Shown here: positions 1 through 5,824 of the stretch, piece by piece
Position numbering within the stretch: the first letter of the stretch is position 1
Layout: each line of letters begins with the position of its first letter
Source of the DNA: an uncultured Eggerthellaceae bacterium
GTDB taxonomy: Bacteria > Actinomycetota > Coriobacteriia > Coriobacteriales > Eggerthellaceae
DNA: 7,542 bases
Direction: 5' to 3'
Assembly: GCA_910585565.1 (NCBI GenBank)
Contig: CAJUFC010000204.1
Span: forward strand, 1 to 7,542
The notes under the pieces: generated by a model
Told to the model about the DNA's origin: nothing
The model's database searches: none
The model's input: only the letters and a program-made list of their open reading frames with translations
Position numbers and translations under genes: made by a program

Positions 1-102
1 CCCCGGCGCGCTCGCCTGTCCCGCCTGCCTCAGCCCGGCAGCCGGCGCGGCAGCCTGCCCCAGCGCGGCAGCCGCCGCCCCCGCCTGTTCCGGCGTGCCC
101 AC
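1..102 (-). CDS. Partial Ala/Gly-rich reading frame downstream of rfbF (runs off window)
   Basis: I do not recognise this product. A GTG at 102-100 shares one base with the rfbF TAG stop (TAGTG overlap). It is preceded by GGAAGG at 115-110 with a 7-base spacer, the pattern of a translationally coupled downstream gene. An in-frame ATG at 108-106 is possible but sits only one base from that ribosome site. The 34 visible codons are open and very rich in Ala, Gly, Gln and Pro, with GTPEQAG at the start, so this may be a disordered N-terminal extension. In CDP-sugar loci rfbF is usually followed by CDP-glucose 4,6-dehydratase (rfbG), but no Rossmann GxxGxxG motif is visible yet, so that identity is only a guess from context. 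The GC-rich DNA is open in more than one frame, which lowers confidence. Confidence 0.35.
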   Translation of the reverse strand, partial: MGTPEQAGAAAAALGQAAAPAAGLRQAGQASAPG

Positions 103-878
103 TACCATACCTTCCACGGCGCATCCCCGCTGGCCCACGCCTCTTCCAGGAAGGCGCGGTCACGGGCGGTGTCCATGGGCTGCCAATAGCCCGTGTGGCG
201 ATAGGCGGTCAGCTCCCCGCGGTCGGCCAGCGCTCGCAGGGTCACCTTGGAGAAATCCTCCTCGTCTCCCAGCGGCTCTTCGAACAGCCGAGGCTCAATC
301 ACCATGAAGCCGCCGTTGATGGCCGCCTCATCGTCGTCGCTCTTCTCGCGGAACTCGACCACGTTGCCCCGTCCGTCCATCTCCAGCACGCCAAAGCGCT
401 GGGCGATGTTGACGCCGGTCAGCGTCACGATGCCGCCAGCTTGCTCATGGAAGCGCAAAAGCGCGTTCAGGTCCACATCCGACACGCCGTCGCCGTACGT
501 CAGCATGAACGGCTCGTCGCCCACATACTTACGGATGCGCCGGATGCGTCCGGCAGTCTGCGTGTTCAGCCCGGTGTCGGCCACCGTCACGCGCCACGGC
601 TCGGCGTGAGACGAATGTATCTCGACGGACTCCTCGTCGCCCGCATAGTCGAACGTCACGTCCGACGAGTAGAGGAAATAGTCCGCGAAGTATTCCTTGA
701 TGGCGTGCTGCTTGTATCCGGCGCAGATGACGAAGTCGTGGTAGCCATAGGCCGAGTAGTATTTCATGATGTGCCAGAGAATCGGCTGGCTGCCGATTTC
801 GATCATGGGCTTTGGGCGCAGGTGGCTTTCCTCGCTGATGCGCGAGCCCAGCCCTCCTGCCAAGATTACAACCTTCAA
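102..878 (-). CDS. rfbF: Glucose-1-phosphate cytidylyltransferase (CDP-glucose pyrophosphorylase)
   Basis: This cytoplasmic enzyme joins CTP and glucose-1-phosphate to give CDP-glucose and pyrophosphate (EC 2.7.7.33), the entry to CDP-linked deoxysugars for surface polysaccharide. The protein is 258 residues, close to the family's usual ~257. Visible motifs in order are the nucleotide-binding GGLGSR (8-13), RPKPM (21-25, with the conserved Lys23), the metal-site region YGDGVSDVD (128-136), NGGF (188-191), WQPMDT (232-237) and the family-typical C-terminus APWKVW. The start is a TTG at 878-876, chosen because GGGAGGA lies 6 bases upstream and because family homology begins exactly there (KVVILAGG). 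The frame is open further upstream to 1001, but that part has no homology and would run into ppk. The segment around 207-215 departs from the usual Glu-containing EPLxxLA stretch, a minor oddity. It is transcribed divergently from ppk. Confidence 0.95.
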   Translation of the reverse strand: MKVVILAGGLGSRISEESHLRPKPMIEIGSQPILWHIMKYYSAYGYHDFVICAGYKQHAIKEYFADYFLYSSDVTFDYAGDEESVEIHSSHAEPWRVTVADTGLNTQTAGRIRRIRKYVGDEPFMLTYGDGVSDVDLNALLRFHEQAGGIVTLTGVNIAQRFGVLEMDGRGNVVEFREKSDDDEAAINGGFMVIEPRLFEEPLGDEEDFSKVTLRALADRGELTAYRHTGYWQPMDTARDRAFLEEAWASGDAPWKVW

Positions 879-884
879 ATCGCA

Positions 885-891
885 TCCTCCC
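885..891 (-). promoter_or_regulatory. Ribosome binding site fixing the TTG start of rfbF
   Basis: On the minus strand GGGAGGA lies six bases before the TTG at 878-876. It is a near-ideal Shine-Dalgarno sequence, and no comparable site precedes the upstream in-frame ATG at 1001. This decides the rfbF start. Confidence 0.85.
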
Positions 892-908
892 AAGCGTTTA
901 CCCCATTC

Positions 909-914
909 TATAAT
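909..914 (+). promoter_or_regulatory. Candidate -10 box (TATAAT) for ppk in the divergent intergenic region
   Basis: A perfect TATAAT sits in the only AT-rich patch (about 897-935) of the 111-base region between the divergent rfbF and ppk starts. A start of transcription near 921 would give ppk a leader of about 70 bases. No good TTGACA-like -35 is seen 16-18 bases upstream, where the DNA is the rfbF ribosome site, so activator dependence is possible. On the minus strand the same patch offers TATTAT (915-910) and TAGAAT (910-905) as candidate -10 boxes for rfbF, so it may serve both directions. No Pho-box repeats were recognised. Confidence 0.45.
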
Positions 915-928
915 ATCCGTAACTACTG

Positions 929-969
929 TATGAAAGCGCGCGCCGCCTTGCGCACGGAGCGCCTTCATA
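929..969 (+). repeat. Inverted repeat / stem-loop in the ppk leader
   Basis: TATGAAAGCGC (929-939) and GCGCCTTCATA (959-969) form 11-base arms with 10 matches (one A.C mismatch) around a 19-base GC-rich loop. It lies between the TATAAT box and the ppk ribosome site (AAGGA, 977-981). In RNA it would be a leader hairpin ending 7 bases before that site; in DNA it could be an operator. It is not followed by a U-run, so it is not a typical intrinsic terminator. Confidence 0.5.
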
Positions 970-989
970 GCGTGAAAAGGACCATGCCC

Positions 990-3900
990 ATGAGCGAGCA
1001 AGCCACTGCATTAGACAATTTCTCCTACCTGCAAAATCGCGAGCTGTCTTGGCTGGAGTTCAACAAGCGCGTGCTCGACCAGGGCGCTGACTCGCATGTG
1101 CCGCTGTTCGACCGCCTGAGCTTCGTGTCGATCTTCTGGAGCAACTTGCAGGAGTTCTTTATGATCCGCGTCGGCTCGCTCACCGATTTGTCGCTCGTGA
1201 AGAAGGCCATCATCGACTCGAAGTCGGGCATGACGCCCGCCGAGCAGCTGACCGCCATCTACGAGCGGTGCCACGAGCTCAACCCATATTACGAGCAGTG
1301 CTACAAAAACCTTCGCAAGGAGTTCGCCAAAAGCGGCATCCTGAACACGCGCGGCAAAGAGCTGACCGAGCCGCAGCTTTCGTATATCGAGGACTACTTC
1401 TATGCGAACATCATGCCGTTTCTGTCGCCCTCGATCGTCAACGCGCGCCACCCTTTCCCGCATTTGGAAAACGGCGCCATCTACGTCATCGTGCGCCTGG
1501 ACGAGGAGGCGAGCAAGGCTGCCAAGAAGAAGGCCAAGGCCGAGGCGGCCGAGCGCGGCGACAAGGGCGTATCTGCCAAGGTCGACAAGGCTCCTGGCAC
1601 CAAAGACGGCAAGGGAAAGTCCGCCAAGAACCTGGGGGCCGACGGCGTGACGCTCGGCATCATTCCGCTGCCGCGCCAATGCAACCGCGTCATCCGCATC
1701 CCGGGCGAGGGCATGCAGTTCATCCTGCTCGAGCACCTGATCGAGATGTTCGTCGACAAGGTGTACTCGATGTACAAGGTCAAGCACACCAACGTCATCT
1801 GCGTCACGCGCAACGCTGACTTGGACGCGGCCGAGGGCGCCGAGGAGCAGGGGGACGACTATCGCGAGCACATCAAGCGCATCCTCAAGAAGCGCATGCG
1901 CCTTGTGCCCGTGCGCCTCGAAAGCGAGCGCGAGCTTTCCACCACGGTGAAAAGCGTGCTGCTCGAGCGGCTCAACCTCAAGGAATACCAGACGTTCGTG
2001 ACGTCGGTGCCGCTCGACATGAGCTACACCTGGAGCCTGCCATCGATGGTGGATGCCGAGACGCGCGCGCGGCTGTCGCTCGTGCCGTTCAGCCCGCAGT
2101 GGCCCGCGTCGCTCGATCGGCGGCGCTCCATCACCGAGCAGGTGTGCGAGCGCGAGGTGCTGCTGAGCTACCCCTATGAGAGCATGGACGCGTTCGTGCA
2201 GCTGCTGCGCGAGGCGGCGGTTGACCCGACGGTGACGTCGATCAAGATCACGCTGTATCGCCTGGCAAAGCAGTCGCACCTGGCCGAGGCGCTGATTACG
2301 GCGGCCGAGCATGGCAAAGAGGTCACTGCTGTCTTCGAGCTGCGTGCGCGGTTCGACGAGGCGAACAACATCGAGTGGTCGCAGCGGTTCGAGGAGGCCG
2401 GCTGCAACGTTCTCTATGGGTTCCGCGACTACAAGGTGCATTCGAAGGTTTGTTGCATCACGCGGCAGACGCCGCAGGGCGTGCAACACATCACCCAGCT
2501 GGGTACGGGCAACTACAACGAGAAGACGGCCAAGCTGTATACCGACTTCTCGTTCATCACGACCGACCCGCGCATCGGCGCTGACGTGGCGGCGTTCTTC
2601 CGCAACCTGCAGCTGGAGAACCTGAGCGACGAGTATCGCATGCTGTGGGTGGCGCCGCTGCAGATCAAGCAGAACATCATGGCCGGCATCGATAACCAGA
2701 TCGCGCTGGCTCAGGCGGGGCGGCCCTCGGGTCTCTTCTTCAAGACGAACTCCATCACTGACAAGCAGATCATCGACAAGATCGTCGAGGCGTCGCAGGC
2801 TGGCGTGCCGTGCACGCTGCTCGTGCGTGGCATCTCGTGCATCGTGCCAGGCATCCCGGGCTATACGGACAACGTTGCCGTCGTCAGCATCGTGGGCCGC
2901 CTGCTCGAGCACAGCCGCATCTACGCGTTCGGCCCCTTCAATGGCGACTGCCGCGTCTACCTTTCCAGCGCCGACCTCATGACGCGCAACATGGACAAGC
3001 GCGTCGAGGTGGCGTGGCCGGTGCTCAACCCACATCTGCGCGGGGCCATCATCGGGTATATCGGCACGTGCATGGCGGACACGGCGAAGCTGCGCGACCT
3101 GTTGCCGAGCGGCCAGTACACCGACTTGGGCTATTTCGCGCGGGCGAACCGGCACAATGGCCAGATCCAGCTCTTCGACTCGCAGGACTACTTCATTCAC
3201 GAGGCCGAGCGCAGGCTCTTGGAGGCATCCGAGCGTCTGCTGTCGACCGAGGCAGGCTCGCCGAACGCGGTGCGCCGTACGGCACAGGCCGAGCTGAGCC
3301 TTGATTTGCTTGGCGAGGAAGCGTCCGAGTTCGAGCACGCGGTGACGGGCGCCAAGGGCCACTCGGCGGTGCGGGATGTCGACCTCGAGCAGCTGCTGGC
3401 TGCCGCGATGACGAACACGGTGCCCGGTCCGTATGCGCGCGCCGAGAGGAGCGCGGGCGCAAACGGCGGCGCCGCTGAGGAGGCCGCGCGCGAGGACATG
3501 CGCGAAGATGCTGCAGCGCTGGGGCGCGACGACGAAGACCTCGCGGTCATGGCTGGCGGCACGCAGGGCGAATCTGACGAGATGAACGACGACATCTATG
3601 CTGACTATGCAGGTGATGATGGCGACGATGACGAATTCGCCGAGGACGATTACGACTACGACGAGGATGACGACTACGACGACGAAGACGAAGACGACGA
3701 AGACGACTACGACGACGGTGAGTTCGCCGATGACGACGAGTTTGATGGCGACGATGACGAGTTTGCGGACGACGATGACGCCTTCGATGATGAAAGCGAA
3801 GAAGACGACGATGGCGACGCAGAGGCAATCTTTGCCGAGGCGTTCGTTGATGACGAGTCCATCGAGTGGGAAGACGAAGACGAGGAGGACCGCGTCGAAG

Positions 3901-4475
3901 GTGCCGGCGGCTTTGTGGAGGCATCCTTCTCGGGGATTCCTCATATCGATGGGCTGTACGAGCTCGAGCATAACCCCGAAGGCAAGTTCACGGTGCCCTC
4001 TCTCAGTGGCGGGGCAGTCGAGATCGACCGCGTGGGCGGCCCGGTCATTGTCGAAGAGGGCGCTTCTCCTGTGATGTTGCCCCAAGAGGCAATCGAGCAG
4101 GGGTATGTACTCAACGACGAACAGGCGATACCCGCCGGGGCGGCGTTTGGGGAGGAGTGGCAGCAAGCGGCCGAGGCGCAGCAGCCTGCCTTCCAGCAGG
4201 CGGCCGAGACGCAGGGGGCGACGATGACGCACCCGACGTACTCCCAGCCGCAAGGATATCCCTACCAACAGCCGATGGCGTACCCGCAGCCCTACCCGCA
4301 GCAGGCCTACCAGGGCCAGCCTCAGCAGCCATACATGCAGCCCGAGCCTGCAGAGGCGCTGCCCCAGCAGACGCAGCCGCTGCAGGACGCCTCGGCGCCA
4401 GTTCCAACGCAAGAGCCCGTGCCGGACGTTTCGCAAAATGAGAAAAAGTCGTTCTTCAAACGTCTTTTTGGCTAA
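990..4475 (+). CDS. ppk: Polyphosphate kinase 1 with lysine-rich insert and ~400-residue disordered, acidic C-terminal tail
   Basis: PPK1 reversibly transfers the ATP gamma-phosphate onto inorganic polyphosphate (EC 2.7.4.1). The protein is 1161 residues against ~690-720 for the family. The core (about 8-750) starts with the typical YLQNRELSWLEFN. Residues equivalent by motif and exact spacing to E. coli Arg375, Arg405, His435, Arg564 and His592 are Arg424, Arg454, His484 (VHSK), Arg613 and His641 (EHSR). The E. coli His454 position is Gln503 (TQLGTGNYN). A Lys-rich insert fills about 172-219. Beyond about 750 come a linker, an acidic tract (861-970), an unrecognised mixed segment (971-1055), a Pro/Gln/Tyr-rich tract (1056-1142) and a terminal KKSFFKRLFG. 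ATG 990 was chosen because AAGGA (977-981) lies 8 bases upstream; ATG 984 is too close, and ATG 930 has no ribosome site and lies in the leader hairpin. It heads the plus-strand gene run. The enzyme assignment is near certain; tail function is unknown. Confidence 0.96.
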   Translation: MSEQATALDNFSYLQNRELSWLEFNKRVLDQGADSHVPLFDRLSFVSIFWSNLQEFFMIRVGSLTDLSLVKKAIIDSKSGMTPAEQLTAIYERCHELNPYYEQCYKNLRKEFAKSGILNTRGKELTEPQLSYIEDYFYANIMPFLSPSIVNARHPFPHLENGAIYVIVRLDEEASKAAKKKAKAEAAERGDKGVSAKVDKAPGTKDGKGKSAKNLGADGVTLGIIPLPRQCNRVIRIPGEGMQFILLEHLIEMFVDKVYSMYKVKHTNVICVTRNADLDAAEGAEEQGDDYREHIKRILKKRMRLVPVRLESERELSTTVKSVLLERLNLKEYQTFVTSVPLDMSYTWSLPSMVDAETRARLSLVPFSPQWPASLDRRRSITEQVCEREVLLSYPYESMDAFVQLLREAAVDPTVTSIKITLYRLAKQSHLAEALITAAEHGKEVTAVFELRARFDEANNIEWSQRFEEAGCNVLYGFRDYKVHSKVCCITRQTPQGVQHITQLGTGNYNEKTAKLYTDFSFITTDPRIGADVAAFFRNLQLENLSDEYRMLWVAPLQIKQNIMAGIDNQIALAQAGRPSGLFFKTNSITDKQIIDKIVEASQAGVPCTLLVRGISCIVPGIPGYTDNVAVVSIVGRLLEHSRIYAFGPFNGDCRVYLSSADLMTRNMDKRVEVAWPVLNPHLRGAIIGYIGTCMADTAKLRDLLPSGQYTDLGYFARANRHNGQIQLFDSQDYFIHEAERRLLEASERLLSTEAGSPNAVRRTAQAELSLDLLGEEASEFEHAVTGAKGHSAVRDVDLEQLLAAAMTNTVPGPYARAERSAGANGGAAEEAAREDMREDAAALGRDDEDLAVMAGGTQGESDEMNDDIYADYAGDDGDDDEFAEDDYDYDEDDDYDDEDEDDEDDYDDGEFADDDEFDGDDDEFADDDDAFDDESEEDDDGDAEAIFAEAFVDDESIEWEDEDEEDRVEGAGGFVEASFSGIPHIDGLYELEHNPEGKFTVPSLSGGAVEIDRVGGPVIVEEGASPVMLPQEAIEQGYVLNDEQAIPAGAAFGEEWQQAAEAQQPAFQQAAETQGATMTHPTYSQPQGYPYQQPMAYPQPYPQQAYQGQPQQPYMQPEPAEALPQQTQPLQDASAPVPTQEPVPDVSQNEKKSFFKRLFG
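1500..1646 (+). other. Lysine-rich insertion within the PPK N-terminal half
   Basis: This encodes PPK residues 171-219, lying between two hydrophobic strands (YVIVRL before, VTLGIIPLP after) that are joined by only a short turn in standard PPK1 sequences as I recall them. By hand count it holds 12 lysines between 176 and 213, with Ala, Gly, Asp and Glu and no bulky hydrophobic residues beyond two Val, so it is probably a solvent-exposed disordered loop. Its net positive charge is opposite to that of the C-terminal tail. Contact with polyphosphate or with the tail is inference. Confidence 0.75.
3570..3899 (+). repeat. Acidic low-complexity tract of PPK (Asp/Glu-rich, DDDEF repeats)
   Basis: This encodes PPK residues 861-970, of which about 70 of 110 are Asp or Glu by hand count. 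Aromatics are regularly interspersed: D-D-[DG]-E-F occurs at 879-883, 908-912, 914-918 and 921-925, with a related DDDDAF at 927-932 and Tyr at 888, 890, 896 and 907. The DNA is a degenerate GAC/GAT/GAA/GAG repeat with mixed synonymous codons, so it looks like an old or selected protein-level composition and not a recent clean triplet expansion. Likely properties are disorder, divalent cation binding and mimicry of a polyanion such as polyphosphate (inference). Confidence 0.85.
4155..4415 (+). other. Pro/Gln/Tyr/Ala-rich disordered tract of PPK
   Basis: This encodes PPK residues 1056-1142. It begins Ala/Gln-rich (QQAAEAQQPAFQQAAE) and becomes a Tyr-Pro-Gln tract with repeated YPQ, QPY and YQQP units, then Pro/Gln/Ala. 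No folded domain is expected. Tyr/Gln/Pro tracts of this kind often act as flexible linkers or multivalent weak-interaction segments. A compositionally similar segment begins the sortase encoded just downstream. Confidence 0.7.
4443..4472 (+). other. C-terminal amphipathic peptide of PPK, MinD-like membrane-targeting motif
   Basis: The last ten residues of PPK (1152-1161) are KKSFFKRLFG, following an Asn-Glu pair. The E. coli MinD membrane-targeting helix ends with a KGFLKRLFGG sequence (recalled, not searched), which shares the Lys-x-Phe-hydrophobic-Lys-Arg-Leu-Phe-Gly pattern. Phe and Leu on one face with Lys and Arg on the other fit a helix that lies in the membrane surface. This suggests peripheral membrane attachment of PPK through a long flexible tail. 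Confidence 0.55.
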
Positions 4476-4523
4476 GCGCCGGTACGCTACACTGGTCCTG
4501 CACACACGAAGAAAGGATTTTCC

Positions 4524-4646
4524 ATGGACGGCTTCCTTGCGTTTCTCAATCAGCCATGGGTGATAGGTATTATTGTTGCGGTCATCGTCATTCTCATCGT
4601 GGCGTTCATAGCGAAAGGCTTTTTCGACGAGATGAAGAAGAAGTAG
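4524..4646 (+). CDS. 40-residue single-span membrane microprotein
   Basis: This short gene sits between ppk and the sortase. It has an ATG start with AAAGGA at 4512-4517 and a 6-base spacer, and it ends in TAG at 4644-4646. The protein begins MDGFLAFLNQPW, has one strongly hydrophobic helix at about residues 13-30 made mostly of Ile and Val, and ends with KGFFDEMKKK. Positive-inside reasoning puts the Lys-rich end in the cytoplasm. It lacks a lipobox or cleavage site, so it is not a secreted protein. No family is recognised. It may be a membrane partner or regulator of PPK or the sortase, or a small independent membrane protein. The 48 bases after ppk contain a weak TACACT (4488-4493) that might be a -10 box, but no -35 supports it and no terminator separates the genes. 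Confidence 0.8.
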   Translation: MDGFLAFLNQPWVIGIIVAVIVILIVAFIAKGFFDEMKKK

Positions 4647-4651
4647 CCTGA

Positions 4652-5824
4652 TTGAACGGTTATAGCAACAGCGCCTCTGAGGGCTGGCCGCAGCCCGGTG
4701 TGCCCTACGGCCATACGCCCCCGTACGACGCAGCGAATGCGGCGGGTTCGGCCGCCCCATTTTCGGGGCAGCCGGTGTCGTATGCCCCAGGTCCGTTTGC
4801 GGGGCAGCCGCCGATGCAGCCGCAGCCAGCAGGCGCTCCTCCCTCTGTGGTTCAGCCGACCGCCTTTCAGGGAAGCGGGCCTGAGCTGGAGGCGCTGCGC
4901 CCGCATGAGCTGACCGAGGTGCATGGCAAGAAGTCGTCTAAGGCCCGCGCGCCTCAGCCGACCGAGAAGCGGCGCCATCCGGTCAGGACGGCCATCTTGG
5001 CCCTCTCGTTTTTGGTGCTGGCGATTGCGCTGGGTCTTGCCGGCTACATCGCGTGGACCTACTGGAACGGCCAGCACGAATACGACGAGTTGACCGACTA
5101 TCTGCAAATCACCGACCCTGAAAGCCCGCCGACGCTGGCCTCTTTTCAGGTCGACTGGGATGGCTTGCGGGCGATCAACCCGGACGTGGTGGGCTGGATA
5201 TACCTGCCAGGCACCGTCATCAACTACCCGATTGCGTGGCGCGACGGCGACGACAGCTACTACACCAAGCATAACTTCGGCCGCAATTCCGTCGGCAATT
5301 TCGGCGCTGAATATGGCTGCATCGCGCTTTCGAGCACCAACGCGCCCGACTGGACGGACGAAGCCAACTTTCTCTCGGGCCACCACATGCGCAATGGGTC
5401 GATGTTCGCGTTGCTGGCGAAGTTCATCAACTCCGACGAGTTCAACGCTCACCGGACATTCTATCTCCTGACGCCTGAGGGCAATTTCAAGCTCACGTCG
5501 TTCTCGTGCAACAAGATACATGGCAAGGACGAAGAGACGGTCATTCCGAACTTCATCGACAAGCAGGACATGACGAACTATGTCCAGCAAAAGCTCGACA
5601 CGTCGTTGGTGACGGCCGACCCGCCGGCTCCGGCCGCCGAGGATGTCGAACAGATCGTCATGCTCTATACCTGCCAGGAGCCCGACAATAGATATCGCAT
5701 CTGCGTGTACACTTCGGTGGATGAATTCGTTCCGGCTGGCAGCGACAAATCGCTGTCGAGCTCGCTCGTCGACGAGGGCAAGCTTGCCGACGTGGGGGCG
5801 GCCGTAGGGGAGAGGCTGCTATGA
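4652..5824 (+). CDS. Class B sortase with long Pro/Gln-rich cytoplasmic N-terminus
   Basis: Sortases are membrane-bound transpeptidases that cleave sorting signals and attach proteins to the cell wall or build pili. Of 390 residues, about 1-110 are Pro/Gln/Ala/Tyr-rich and probably disordered, then a basic EKRRH precedes one membrane helix (about 114-138), so the catalytic domain lies outside. Class B features are NPDVVGWIYLPGT (176-188), SGHHMRNGSMF with catalytic His244, YTC with catalytic Cys341, and Arg349 in the RYRICVY strand as the likely third catalytic residue. The start is a TTG at 4652, five bases after the microprotein stop and directly behind an in-frame TGA; its ribosome site is only a purine-rich AAGAAGAAG, so reinitiation is likely. 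GTG at 4700 is an alternative. The end overlaps purF by ATGA. No LPxTG-type substrate is encoded in the window. The class is assigned from motifs and is fairly sure; the substrate is unknown. Confidence 0.92.
   Translation: MNGYSNSASEGWPQPGVPYGHTPPYDAANAAGSAAPFSGQPVSYAPGPFAGQPPMQPQPAGAPPSVVQPTAFQGSGPELEALRPHELTEVHGKKSSKARAPQPTEKRRHPVRTAILALSFLVLAIALGLAGYIAWTYWNGQHEYDELTDYLQITDPESPPTLASFQVDWDGLRAINPDVVGWIYLPGTVINYPIAWRDGDDSYYTKHNFGRNSVGNFGAEYGCIALSSTNAPDWTDEANFLSGHHMRNGSMFALLAKFINSDEFNAHRTFYLLTPEGNFKLTSFSCNKIHGKDEETVIPNFIDKQDMTNYVQQKLDTSLVTADPPAPAAEDVEQIVMLYTCQEPDNRYRICVYTSVDEFVPAGSDKSLSSSLVDEGKLADVGAAVGERLL

Noticed and set aside
930..932. ATG 930 as the ppk start
   Set aside because: No Shine-Dalgarno sequence precedes it, it lies within the arm of the leader inverted repeat, and the extra residues are Arg-rich and unlike PPK1 N-termini.
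195..989. Upstream in-frame extension of ppk to 195
   Set aside because: It lies wholly opposite rfbF and across the intergenic region, has no PPK homology, and a good ribosome site supports the start at 990.
879..1001. ATG at 1001 as the rfbF start
   Set aside because: The extra 41 residues have no homology and overlap the start of ppk; the TTG at 878 has a near-perfect ribosome site and matches the family N-terminus.
3598..3890. Short repeats in the acidic region as a tandem repeat array or CRISPR
   Set aside because: The repetition comes from Asp and Glu codons in the ppk frame, with irregular unit length and no spacers of constant size.
4488..4493. TACACT as a -10 box for the microprotein and sortase
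   Set aside because: No -35-like sequence at the right distance was found, and the genes are close enough to be read from the ppk promoter. Not strong enough to list as a feature.
1011..4760. A 1249-codon open frame on the minus strand opposite ppk
   Set aside because: Its translation is rich in Arg, His, Leu and Val with no recognisable domain. It is the expected antisense shadow of a GC-biased coding region, with the Val/Ile runs being the complement of the Asp/Glu tract.
4550..5590. A 346-codon minus-strand frame opposite the sortase
   Set aside because: It is Arg/Val/Leu-rich with no motif, covers the microprotein and sortase, and the plus-strand frame has clear catalytic residues.
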